A stretch of DNA of 64,000 nucleotides, taken from the NCBI RefSeq assembly GCF_003815775.1, contig NZ_CP033926.1, positions 4,588,001-4,652,000 on the forward strand, read 5' to 3'. Both the position numbers and the translations under genes were made by a program. Of the stretch, positions 6,978-15,778 are shown in pieces. The notes under the pieces are model-generated. The model was not told the origin of the DNA, ran no database searches, and worked only from the letters and a program-made list of their open reading frames with translations. The stretch comes from Chryseobacterium joostei. Its GTDB lineage: Bacteria > Bacteroidota > Bacteroidia > Flavobacteriales > Weeksellaceae. Positions within the stretch are counted from its first letter, which is position 1; each line of letters starts with the position of its first letter.

Positions 6978-9531
6978 ATAAATTTTTAATTCTTGTTTTA
7001 GCGGTTTCTTTTTGTAAATTTAATTCATTTTGTGATTGTTCATTAGGTGCTTTAAAGTGAATATAGAACCCTGGATTACATCTATAATTTAATCCCATAC
7101 CTACTGCATAAATGGTTGTAAATATTTCAAAATGTAAATGAGGAGCACAAGTTCCTTTTTCAACACCGGAAACTCCACTTTTTGCGATAACTTTTCCCGC
7201 GCCTACTTCAACACCCTCTTCAACCAAGACTTGTTCTAAATGAGCATAAAATAAGAATATATCTTTTGTTTTATCAAAATTATTACTTTGACTAATTTCC
7301 CCATTAGAGGGGTACAGTAGAGAATAATCTCTCCTATGATTAAAAAACGATTCTTTATCAGTTATTTTTATTGTCATAGTATTACCATAGCCAGAATGCC
7401 ATTTAACTTTATGTACAATTCCTTTTACACATGCATATACACTACTTCCTGGTACGGCAAATAAATCTAATCCTTGATGGTTGCTTCCATTTCGTGTTTT
7501 TCCAAATAATCCCCAATGTTCACCACTAGTTCCTTTTCCACCACCCCCACTTTGCATATATAGAGTACAGATTGGGTTATCAACTGGATCATGCCATTTA
7601 TTTGTTGTTATCGGTTCAGGTTTTGTTTCTTGTGCATTTTGACATGAGAACTTTTGTACCTTGTTTTGTTTACCTTTATCATACCATTTTTTTATATTTT
7701 CTGCAATTTCCCAAACGTATGTTTTTCCTTTTTCTTTCGCTTCTTTATGAAAGGTAGGGTTTGCGGCATAACCAGCATTTCTCCAATAGTTAAGATTTTT
7801 AATAACCTTTCCATTTTTATAAGAAATTGGTAAACTATCATCAAAAACAATATGATTAGGCTGATTTCCCTTTCCACAATCTACAGGAAATAATACTGCT
7901 AAATAGAAATCTGTTAATGTATTTAACTTTCCTTTAACTAATGGTAAGTATAAGTATTTTTCAATGTAGTCTAATTGTTTTATCTGATCCATAGCTAACA
8001 ATTCTGTTCTTGTGATTTTCAAATCAGTAGCTGCATCTTTTCCTATTTGTAGTAAACCAACATACCCTTCGGTTGTTTCATTTTTCTTCTTTTTAAATGT
8101 TCCACATGTTGGATCAAATGTTCCACCTGTTTCATGAGCCATTGCTGCCATAAGATTGTTTGGATCAATAGATGCTCTCTTGCTTATTTCTATCACTTTT
8201 TTTCTAAATTCACAACTTACCGCACCTCCCCATATAAGATCTTTATATTGTTCTTGACAAATACAAGTTGTTTTTGGGGCTCCTGGTTTCGGTGTATTCT
8301 GCACCCCAGACGGACTCAGTGGATTTTCCACAGTCAGCAACCCTTCCGAATTTACCCCAAACTTCTTAGATTCTGCTGCAAGATCCTTGGAAATAATCTC
8401 AATAAAATAGTTTTGTGTTTTTTCATCCGGGTCATTGGGGATAAGAGAGTCAACTCCTTTTTTGAAAATATCTTTTGTAATGACAAAGCCCGTGGTATCA
8501 CAGAGATCGGCAGGAATTTTAATATTACCACTTCTATATACTTCATCATTGGATCCCATGTCATACTCCCAGATTACATACTGAATATATTTACCCACCA
8601 TGTTTTTAGAATGAATCCTTACATGTACTTTATTTCCAACAGCTACTTTAGAAAGTTCTTTTCCTGAGCTATCTACAAATACAGCTTCTATAATGTTGCC
8701 CTTAGGATCGGGTTGTCTTGGACCTCCTCCTTGGCCTGTAGGAAATTTTGGAGTGTTTGTTTGAGGTTGAGATTTGGGTTGAGTTGGTTGTTGTCCTGTT
8801 TTGTGATCAGGATTAGCTACATCTACGTTGGTTTGGCTGGCTCCCATAATTTTCCCAGAGTAGCTTGCCGTAACATAATACTCATGATTAGCCCCTTCAT
8901 TTTGGTCACCTTTCATGAGGAGCTTATTGGCCATTTGCCTTAATACTCTTTCATCAGACATCAGCGGAATGCCTATTTCTGCAATCCCTTTTTCATTCAC
9001 TCTTGCTGTATAGGTTCTGGTGTGGCGGTTATTTTTATTGATCGTAGAATTATGTCCTTTTCCAGGGGCATCATCTTCCCAAAGATGAAATTCAATGTCC
9101 TTATTGAACATACCAATACAATGAGCCTGCGCAATAAGAGTATCGCGATAACTCGCTTTGTTTACATCTCTTGCTCCTCTGTTGAAAAGGACAACCTTAT
9201 CTATCTTAGGAACCTTGTTACTGGTAGGGATCAATTTTATACTGCCTGCCAATTGCTTGCTGGAGGGCATTCCTGGTAATATGCCCTGTTTGGTTTCATA
9301 GACTTTCATTTCGAATTCTATTCCTAAACCAGGTTCTCCAAATCTGTAGGTTACTTTTTCTCCGGTTTTAGGACTTCCGGTAATATCTTTCCAGGTACCA
9401 TTCTTTTGCTTCTTGTACAGATACCATTCATATTTGCTTTTTGGACCAAACGAAAGACCAAATGGCTTTATTTCATAGTTGTAAGTTGTTCCCAGCAAAG
9501 GATTTTGATTGCCAATTATAATTCCTACCAT
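6964..9531 (-). CDS. Two-domain peptidoglycan hydrolase, putative secreted effector
   Basis: 855 residues with no signal peptide. Order by eye: a beta-rich Ig-like region (about 1-240), a Pro/Gln/Gly linker (245-283), a second Ig-like region (285-405), and a lysozyme/transglycosylase-like domain (about 425-620) with the probable catalytic Glu467 in AHET and a GLLQI motif. Last comes an M23/LytM endopeptidase domain (about 655-815) with His685, Asp689 (HQGLD) and His798/His800 (HLHFE). It would cut both glycan strands and peptide cross-links. No signal peptide, an adjacent PAAR-like gene and overlapping lipoprotein genes suggest delivery by a contractile injection system. A phage- or autolysin-like cell-wall enzyme is the alternative. 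Confidence 0.8.
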   Translation of the reverse strand: MVGIIIGNQNPLLGTTYNYEIKPFGLSFGPKSKYEWYLYKKQKNGTWKDITGSPKTGEKVTYRFGEPGLGIEFEMKVYETKQGILPGMPSSKQLAGSIKLIPTSNKVPKIDKVVLFNRGARDVNKASYRDTLIAQAHCIGMFNKDIEFHLWEDDAPGKGHNSTINKNNRHTRTYTARVNEKGIAEIGIPLMSDERVLRQMANKLLMKGDQNEGANHEYYVTASYSGKIMGASQTNVDVANPDHKTGQQPTQPKSQPQTNTPKFPTGQGGGPRQPDPKGNIIEAVFVDSSGKELSKVAVGNKVHVRIHSKNMVGKYIQYVIWEYDMGSNDEVYRSGNIKIPADLCDTTGFVITKDIFKKGVDSLIPNDPDEKTQNYFIEIISKDLAAESKKFGVNSEGLLTVENPLSPSGVQNTPKPGAPKTTCICQEQYKDLIWGGAVSCEFRKKVIEISKRASIDPNNLMAAMAHETGGTFDPTCGTFKKKKNETTEGYVGLLQIGKDAATDLKITRTELLAMDQIKQLDYIEKYLYLPLVKGKLNTLTDFYLAVLFPVDCGKGNQPNHIVFDDSLPISYKNGKVIKNLNYWRNAGYAANPTFHKEAKEKGKTYVWEIAENIKKWYDKGKQNKVQKFSCQNAQETKPEPITTNKWHDPVDNPICTLYMQSGGGGKGTSGEHWGLFGKTRNGSNHQGLDLFAVPGSSVYACVKGIVHKVKWHSGYGNTMTIKITDKESFFNHRRDYSLLYPSNGEISQSNNFDKTKDIFLFYAHLEQVLVEEGVEVGAGKVIAKSGVSGVEKGTCAPHLHFEIFTTIYAVGMGLNYRCNPGFYIHFKAPNEQSQNELNLQKETAKTRIKNLYGKK

Positions 9532-9534
9532 AAT

Positions 9535-10383
9535 TTAGCTGTAATAAAGTTCGTTCGATTCTTTTATGTCTTCCTTAAATTCACCAAAATCTACAACCGG
9601 ATTATAAACCTGCTGTTCCTGGGTATTTGCGTTTGCTGCTTGATTTTTACCCACTTCGCTTTGCTGTCCGTGTTTAAGGATGGTGATTTTCCCTCCTGTG
9701 GTGCACATGAGTTCAGAAATTTCTGTAAGGCAGCTTTTACCCGCAATCTTTACCTTTTCGTAAGATTTCTGCCATTTTCCTGCGGCAGCATAAGCACATG
9801 GAAGATAACCTCCCGAGGTTGGCTTAAGTTTGCATTGACCAAAAGGTTGTGCAGGCGGATCAAATTGTAGGTCTTCTTCTGTTACAGCAAGATAATCAGC
9901 TTGGCCCTCAGCATTATTCCAATAATGCTTTTTCTGGCTGGTCACCTTAAATTTTGGGAATTTGAATCCCTGGTTACATTGCACAGTTCCTTTTTGTACA
10001 ATAAAATACTTTCCATCATGAGGGCCGGAACTGCCGCTGCTTTCCTGTTTATCTTTATTTTCTTCTTTATCCTTGGTTTTATCAGATGCTTTATCATCAT
10101 TCTGACCCTGTTCGGTAGATTCTTCATTCTGAATTGTACTGTCTGAAGAATTTCTCTCTTCCTGATCAGAAGGACTGTCCATATTTTGAGACTCTGTTTC
10201 TTCAGTCATTAATTGAGGGTCTTCCGGAATAAGGATTTTCTTTCCCGGAACAGGCTCCTGCATAACATCTTCCTCTGAACAGTGAAGATTGTGAAAGGTC
10301 TTTAACGTGCCCTCATTTTTCAGCTTAAACTGCCGGGCCAGCGAACTGAATGTATCGCCCTTTTGTATGACATAATTTTTCAT
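9535..10383 (-). CDS. LysM and PAAR-like DUF4280 protein
   Basis: 282 residues. An N-terminal LysM domain (about 4-52, QKGDTFSSLA) is followed by a long acidic, Asp/Glu/Lys/Ser-rich linker (60-122). The C-terminal domain (about 126-245) has the DUF4280 pattern: VQKGTVQCNQG, PFGQCK, then a Cys-containing loop and LMCTTGGKITI. DUF4280 proteins are PAAR-like tips that cap VgrG-type spikes and load effectors. The gene ends four bases before the hydrolase start and begins two bases after the end of the LysM gene upstream, so the three form one operon. Confidence 0.8.
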   Translation of the reverse strand: MKNYVIQKGDTFSSLARQFKLKNEGTLKTFHNLHCSEEDVMQEPVPGKKILIPEDPQLMTEETESQNMDSPSDQEERNSSDSTIQNEESTEQGQNDDKASDKTKDKEENKDKQESSGSSGPHDGKYFIVQKGTVQCNQGFKFPKFKVTSQKKHYWNNAEGQADYLAVTEEDLQFDPPAQPFGQCKLKPTSGGYLPCAYAAAGKWQKSYEKVKIAGKSCLTEISELMCTTGGKITILKHGQQSEVGKNQAANANTQEQQVYNPVVDFGEFKEDIKESNELYYS

Positions 10384-10384
10384 A

Positions 10385-11410
10385 TTATCCTTGTGTTATT
10401 GTGATTTTGTGATGGTGAATCAATTCTTCTTCATGGCTTAAAGATATTGAGCTTTTTACCTGAAGCAGATTTTTATTTTTTGTATGAGTGGTGTATTCTA
10501 CTATAATATTTCCTGAGGCAATTGCTGTGGGAGATTCTTGAAGTCTGATTCCTCTCATGATCTCCTGCGAACTACATAATTCTATAACTTGGCCTTTTAG
10601 AACCGTTAAGACAAGATCATGATCTTTATCTTTTTGCTCAATTTCCATATGGCATTGTACCGGAAAGGAGTTTTGCAAAAAGTAAAATGATTCCTTCCAG
10701 CTTGCTTTCTTGTGAAACCAGTCCATTTTGGGAAATAGTGTTTGAAAGAGTAGGGTACTTTGGAGTTGCTGTAGAAAAAACTTTTCATCTGCAATATTCC
10801 TTTCAAATAGGTCCAGATACTTCTGGGAAACTTCCCCAATATAGAAGTCTTCAATCTCTTTACGCTCGTCTGCAAAAGCTTTAATGATTTTTTTGTGATC
10901 AACAAAACCGTTGATTTTACCAAAGTCACTTAGAGTAAATTCAATAGGCATAATGCTTTTCATGCAAGCTATGGAAAGACCTCCCATTTTATCATCCGGT
11001 GGATTTCCGTTTGATTTGAAATCCTTTTGACTGTATGCCAAAATGTAAAGGTTTTTGTCTTTGTCTTTATGAATGTTGAGTTCTATGGTGTAATCTATTG
11101 TTACAGGTGCCTCAAATGGACCTTCGATGGTTTCCGAAATAGTATAAGTCTTTGCAAAAAAGTCTTCTGATAATTGGGAAAGTGGTAAGATGTTTTTTCT
11201 TTCCTCTTCCTTTTGTTTTTCTGTTTTAAAATCTAAGGGAACAAGAATACTTCTAACCTCATTCAGGTTTTCAAACCAAATGGTATGCATCTTTTCACAA
11301 TGGGCATTATGGAACAGCTTTAGCTCTTCTCCGGTCATGCCCAACCGTGAAGCTATAGATTTCAGTGTATCTCCGTTGCGAACCTTATATTCTAAAAAAT
11401 CAATTTCCAT
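10385..11410 (-). CDS. LysM-domain protein at the head of the effector operon
   Basis: 341 residues. The N-terminal LysM module (about 6-58, RNGDTLKSIASRLGM) resembles that of the next gene; both include a HNxHC segment. The remaining 280 residues are an unrecognised soluble domain with no signal peptide or membrane segment. LysM proteins without export signals occur as structural or adaptor components next to contractile-injection effectors, which fits the downstream DUF4280 gene. It is the first gene of the minus-strand island; an imperfect inverted repeat lies about 75 bases upstream. Confidence 0.7.
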   Translation of the reverse strand: MEIDFLEYKVRNGDTLKSIASRLGMTGEELKLFHNAHCEKMHTIWFENLNEVRSILVPLDFKTEKQKEEERKNILPLSQLSEDFFAKTYTISETIEGPFEAPVTIDYTIELNIHKDKDKNLYILAYSQKDFKSNGNPPDDKMGGLSIACMKSIMPIEFTLSDFGKINGFVDHKKIIKAFADERKEIEDFYIGEVSQKYLDLFERNIADEKFFLQQLQSTLLFQTLFPKMDWFHKKASWKESFYFLQNSFPVQCHMEIEQKDKDHDLVLTVLKGQVIELCSSQEIMRGIRLQESPTAIASGNIIVEYTTHTKNKNLLQVKSSISLSHEEELIHHHKITITQG

Positions 11411-11483
11411 CGAAAGTGAATTATAGGATAAAGCTATTAAAAAACTCTACTGGAAATTAATTTTTAAGGTTAAATTTTAAAAA

Positions 11484-11503
11484 TTGTAGTAAAACTACGA
11501 CAA
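11484..11503. promoter_or_regulatory. Imperfect inverted repeat between divergent genes
   Basis: TTGTAGTAAAACTACGACAA, with arms GTAGT and ACTAC, in the 238-base gap between the LysM operon and the plus-strand gene at 11649. It could be an operator for either; there is no direct evidence of a binding protein. Confidence 0.25.
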
Positions 11504-11538
11504 GTGATTTCCACGGATTTTTAAATAAGAAGATTTAT

Positions 11539-11546
11539 TAATTTTG
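11539..11546 (+). promoter_or_regulatory. -7 box upstream of the 11649 gene
   Basis: TAATTTTG matches the TAnnTTTG consensus. No clear -33 TTG is seen at about 19 bases upstream. The start codon follows about 100 bases later, so other promoters are possible. Confidence 0.4.
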
Positions 11547-11648
11547 CAGAAATAGAATATGAAACCGTAGTAAGAGGGTTTCTGATTATTCTAACCATAA
11601 AAATCATAAAATAGGTTATAGTTTTTAACTTCACACAAACCAAATGAT

Positions 11649-12302
11649 ATGAAAAATAAATATTTAGCGGTACTTTTCATTCTATTGACTGCAATCAGTT
11701 TTATATATGCAGAAAACTTACAACATGGTTTTTCGAGCTCTTCTGTTGACAGGATGGGAGATACAATAAGAATCAAGGAAAGTTACAAGGAAAAGGATAG
11801 GGATACCAATGAATACCTGAAAGACAGATTGAAACCTATTCAGTATAATTTTAAAAGGATTAATTCCATTACGAATTGGACTTCCATTAAAAAACAAAAT
11901 ATTGAGGGAGAATCGGCTGAGGGAGGAGAAGCAACATATTATTATAAAAATAAACGTCTGGAAAAAATTATGGCCAGACATTATGGAGAAATGGGACAGG
12001 TTTTGATAGAATATTATTTGCTTAATGGTAACCTATCCTTTGTTTTTGAGAAAGATTATAAATACAACCGTCCACTTTTCTATGATGTAAAAGCTATGAA
12101 AGAAAATAATGATACTGAGGTTTTTGATTTTGAAAAATCAGAAATTATTGAGACCAGAAATTATTTTGAAAAAGGAAATCTGATCCATATTGTCAACAGC
12201 CAGGATTGTGGCGCTCCGTTCAGTGGAAGTTATATGTCTGAGGAAGAAAGAAGTATAAAAGAGGATTTTAAGAGACTTTTGAAATTATTACAAGAGAAAT
12301 AG
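11649..12302 (+). CDS. Secreted protein, unknown function
   Basis: 217 residues with a Sec signal peptide ending near residue 21 (SFIYA/EN). The mature protein is charged and contains YYYKNKRLEKIMARHYGEMG, a pattern of repeated short beta strands seen in Bacteroidetes toxin-antitoxin-like or MORN-like proteins, but no family is recognised. It stands alone between the divergent LysM operon and a convergent zinc-ribbon gene. No similarity to the lipoproteins of the neighbouring island is visible, so I do not count it with them. Confidence 0.7.
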   Translation: MKNKYLAVLFILLTAISFIYAENLQHGFSSSSVDRMGDTIRIKESYKEKDRDTNEYLKDRLKPIQYNFKRINSITNWTSIKKQNIEGESAEGGEATYYYKNKRLEKIMARHYGEMGQVLIEYYLLNGNLSFVFEKDYKYNRPLFYDVKAMKENNDTEVFDFEKSEIIETRNYFEKGNLIHIVNSQDCGAPFSGSYMSEEERSIKEDFKRLLKLLQEK

Positions 12303-12376
12303 CCTTATATAATGTAACAATGTAACAATTATTTGTAAACCATTACATTTTTAGATTACTACATTGAAAAAATAGA

Positions 12377-12913
12377 TTATTTATTTTCACGGATGGTGGA
12401 AAGCCGTTCTTCAATCTCCTTGATTCTATTGATCCAGTAATTAATTCCCTCCTGATTGGTTACCGTTTCTTTAAAGGCATTATGGCTAACAGCCCATAGC
12501 TGAGGTCCATTTTTTTGATACTCAATTTCGCGTTCTCTTTTATTTTCCGGTTCTATGCGGTACCTCCAGAATACCAGAGCACGCATATATTCTGAGCGTA
12601 TTTTTTCAAGGTAAGTAATAATGGCTTTTCGGTCCTGAGGAATATATCCGGGTCCGGAGCATCCACAGGAGTGAAAGGTAATTCCTACGGTATAAAGATT
12701 TCGGATATGTGTCCATTGCTTGTGATCGTTTTTTGCGGGAGATTCAAAATCAAGTCCCATATTAGCCATCAGATTTCCACATTCGGGGCATTTAGCCTCC
12801 ACAGAGGTTTGTCTACTTTTATCCACGTCGCATAAAGCACGTCGTTTAAATGTTTTCTGGCAGTTGAAACAGGCATAATGAGCTTTGTAAACCATCATGG
12901 CATATCGGCACAT
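12377..12913 (-). CDS. Zinc-ribbon protein, unknown function
   Basis: 178 residues, cytoplasmic. The N-terminal 55 residues hold two Cys pairs (CFNC and CPEC) spaced as in a zinc ribbon. A GITFHSCGCSGPGY segment follows, with further Cys and His. The C-terminal third is helical, with a coiled-coil-like end. The gene follows a decayed ORF on the same strand (12941 upward). No enzyme motif is visible; nucleic-acid or protein binding through the ribbon is possible but unproven. Confidence 0.7.
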   Translation of the reverse strand: MCRYAMMVYKAHYACFNCQKTFKRRALCDVDKSRQTSVEAKCPECGNLMANMGLDFESPAKNDHKQWTHIRNLYTVGITFHSCGCSGPGYIPQDRKAIITYLEKIRSEYMRALVFWRYRIEPENKREREIEYQKNGPQLWAVSHNAFKETVTNQEGINYWINRIKEIEERLSTIRENK

Positions 12914-12940
12914 ACTATACTATTTTTGTTTTTGTGGTTA

Positions 12941-13250
12941 TTAATTGTTTTTCTCATCATTATAACAGATTCCCATCAGGCTGCTGCCGGCACCTCTCGG
13001 ATCATATACAGACCAGATATTTCCCATGGAAATTTGAAGATGCAGTTTGGATAGGGCGTTTTCTTCTTTTGTGTTGAAGCAAATTGAGCCGAATTCCCTT
13101 ACACAGCCGTCCAGCAAAAGCCACCAGTTTTATGGCGTCCTTTTCACTGTTAATCAGTATGTCAAAAAAAATGAAGCCATAAATATACCCGTTTTTTCTT
13201 TACAGACAACGAATAATATTTACAGCTTCATGTAGAAATAGAAATATCTG
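12941..13250 (-). pseudogene. Decayed gene with an in-frame stop and a frameshift
   Basis: This fills the 341-base gap without an intact gene. On the minus strand a coding-like stretch (FLHEAVNIIRCL, stop, then RKNGYIYGFIFFDILINSEK) runs into a -1 or +1 shift near 13125. It then continues as WWLLLDGCVREFG through WSVYDPRGAGSSLMG to a TAA at 12941. Together these would give about 100 residues broken by one stop and one frameshift. The family is not recognised. Confidence 0.5.
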
Positions 13251-13254
13251 TGTG

Positions 13255-15534
13255 TTAGGGATTTGAAATAATTAATGTTGACGGAATATCAGACAACCAT
13301 AGGCTCTTAGTATCAATCAGGTTTTTCCAGCTTTTGCTGCTGATCAACATTAGGTCTTGGGAGCTTAGGAATTCCTTTTCAATTTTTTTCTCATTGTACA
13401 GGGTGATATGATTAGGTGCAACCTGTTCAATACTTCTGATGAGTTCTTTCACCTCAATATTATTACGGATTTGTCCTGCAGCGTCAAGAATAATGATTTG
13501 AGAATTGTTATTGTTAATCAACCTCTTGGCGTATTCAAGAAGATAAAAGTCACTTAAATTGAAGATCGGGACAAATACCTTATCTGCTGCTGTGAAATCT
13601 TTTTCTACCAAAACACCTACAGGGATATTTGCTTTATCCAGAATTTGTAAGGTAAAATCGTCAAAAGGAGAATTATTGAAGATATTTCCTTTCCCTTTTA
13701 CCGTATTCAAAAGCTTTTCCGGGTTAATGATCTTAGTAGTGAAACCAAGAAGTCTTCCTAGCAGACTTCCCTCATACATTGATTTACCAAGCATGATCAG
13801 GAGAAGATCATAATGCCCTTTGTTGGTGATACTGGTAAGATCATTTTCTATATCAGTTGAGGCTTTAAAAAGGGTAGCAACCTCCAAATTCAGTTCATGA
13901 GATGTTTCAATAACATTTTGAAATTGTGATTCTTCATATTCATTAATGTCATAGGCATGCATTTCATCTACCGGAGCAATATTCATCGCCGTAATGCTCT
14001 TATTGCCATTCATTTTATTCGTAAAATCGTGGGCAAGTCTTAGAAGGGTACTTCCCGATTCAGGTTTGTCAAAAGATAGCAATACCCGGTACTTGGAGTC
14101 ATTTTCAGGAATTGCTTCGTCATCGTCTTTTTTAGATTTAAAAATAAAATTAATAAAATCTAATGCGGGACCTGTCATAAAAGTAGTAAACAGAGCCATA
14201 ATAACAAGCATTGCAAAGATTTCCGGGCCTAATACTCCAAGATCATAACCTATATTTAGTACGATTAATTCCATCAAACCTCGGGTATTCATCAAGGCTC
14301 CAATTGTTAAGCTTTCCTTCCAGTTTATTCCTACGAACCTGGCGGTCAATGCACTTCCTGCAAATTTTCCAACAACTGCGGTTAAAATGATAAAACCTGC
14401 TGTCATCCATAAATGGCTGTCATTCAATAGGCCAATTTGAGTACGAAGTCCTGTGAAAACAAAGAACAATGGAAGAAGAAGTACCAAGGCCACATCCTCT
14501 ACCTTGTCGATAAACAAGGTACGGAATTTTGCGTTTTCCGGCATAATAGCTCCTGCCATAAACGCTCCGAATAAAGCATGAATACCAATAACTTCTGTAA
14601 CATATGATGATAAGATCAGGGTAAGGAAGAAAATGGCAACCATTGGTTTGTTGATGGTATTTTTTCCTGCCTGAAGATCCCCGATTCTTTTCAGGAATGG
14701 TCTTACAATTTTAATCATTAAAAGAACGTAGGCAATGGCCATAATGATCACATAAATTGAACTTGTAAAAGAACCTGCTTTTACAATGGCAATTACTGCT
14801 GCAAGAATACACCATGCCGTAATATCATCGGCTGCTGCACAGGTAATAACGATGGTTCCAAGCTTGGTTTTCTGAAGATTCCTTTCCTGTACAATCCTTG
14901 CCAATACCGGAAAGGCCGTAATACTCATAGAAATAGCTATAAATAAGGCAAAAGAAGTAAACTGAATACCATCCGGCGAAAATTCCCGATAAATAAAGTA
15001 GGATAGCCCAATTCCCAGTGCAAAAGGAATAATAATACTGGCATGGCTGATGACAACAGCATCATGTGCTTTTTTTCTTAAAACACTCAAATCCAGCTCC
15101 ATTCCTACAATATACATAAAGAGAATAAGGCCTATCTGGCTCAAAAACTGTAGGTTACCTAATGATTCTTTTGGGAAAAGAAACGCGGAAAACTCAGGAA
15201 AATACATCCCAAGAAGTGATGGCCCCAGAATAATACCGGCAATCATTTCTCCAATTACGCTTGGCTGTCTTATTTTCATACAGATCCAACCAAAAAGCCT
15301 CGCTGTAAGGATAATGGTAACAATTTGGGCCAATAATAATGCGAGTGGGTGGTGTAGATTTGTTTTGAATGATTCCTGAAAGTTTTCCCAGGTAGAACCA
15401 GTGCTGGTTTTAGCAACAATGTTTTCCTTTATTTCCAAGGTCTGTCCTTCAATGATGAAATAGTACATCAGGCATGAAAAGACGGCTATGGTAGTGATGT
15501 AGAAAATTAAATTTCTGTATTTCCCCAAATTCAT
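13255..15534 (-). CDS. Monovalent cation:proton antiporter (CPA2 type) with stress-protein-like tail
   Basis: 759 residues. A first membrane segment (about 9-28) and a periplasmic loop precede a CPA2/Kef-type exchanger domain (about 60-440) of some 12 hydrophobic helices. Recognisable parts include GEMIAGIILGPSLLG and the acidic pair in CAAADDITAW, where Asp residues bind the exchanged ion. The final 300 residues are cytoplasmic and resemble tandem universal stress protein folds. It exchanges Na+ or K+ for H+ at the inner membrane. It is probably monocistronic: the next gene upstream is 244 bases away and I see no operon partner. Confidence 0.85.
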   Translation of the reverse strand: MNLGKYRNLIFYITTIAVFSCLMYYFIIEGQTLEIKENIVAKTSTGSTWENFQESFKTNLHHPLALLLAQIVTIILTARLFGWICMKIRQPSVIGEMIAGIILGPSLLGMYFPEFSAFLFPKESLGNLQFLSQIGLILFMYIVGMELDLSVLRKKAHDAVVISHASIIIPFALGIGLSYFIYREFSPDGIQFTSFALFIAISMSITAFPVLARIVQERNLQKTKLGTIVITCAAADDITAWCILAAVIAIVKAGSFTSSIYVIIMAIAYVLLMIKIVRPFLKRIGDLQAGKNTINKPMVAIFFLTLILSSYVTEVIGIHALFGAFMAGAIMPENAKFRTLFIDKVEDVALVLLLPLFFVFTGLRTQIGLLNDSHLWMTAGFIILTAVVGKFAGSALTARFVGINWKESLTIGALMNTRGLMELIVLNIGYDLGVLGPEIFAMLVIMALFTTFMTGPALDFINFIFKSKKDDDEAIPENDSKYRVLLSFDKPESGSTLLRLAHDFTNKMNGNKSITAMNIAPVDEMHAYDINEYEESQFQNVIETSHELNLEVATLFKASTDIENDLTSITNKGHYDLLLIMLGKSMYEGSLLGRLLGFTTKIINPEKLLNTVKGKGNIFNNSPFDDFTLQILDKANIPVGVLVEKDFTAADKVFVPIFNLSDFYLLEYAKRLINNNNSQIIILDAAGQIRNNIEVKELIRSIEQVAPNHITLYNEKKIEKEFLSSQDLMLISSKSWKNLIDTKSLWLSDIPSTLIISNP

Positions 15535-15778
15535 GATTTCTATAATTTTGACGCAAAGTTGATAAGAATATTTTGAGATTAAAATACCTTATTTTTTAAA
15601 TGTAATGAATGTTGCAAAAAATGTAATAAAAATATAAGGACTGAAAAGTAATATTTAATATCTGTTGCACTTCATAAAACATATTTCTAATAATATTCTT
15701 TTGCTTTGAAACAAGTGAATGAGAAATTTAAGATGTATGCAGGTAAAAAGTATATTTAATTGATAAGAGTTCAGGAAG

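Noticed and set aside
1107..11410. Reading the island as a prophage lysis cassette
   Set aside because: No holin, capsid, terminase, integrase or repeats. Lipoproteins behind the hydrolase fit immunity genes better.
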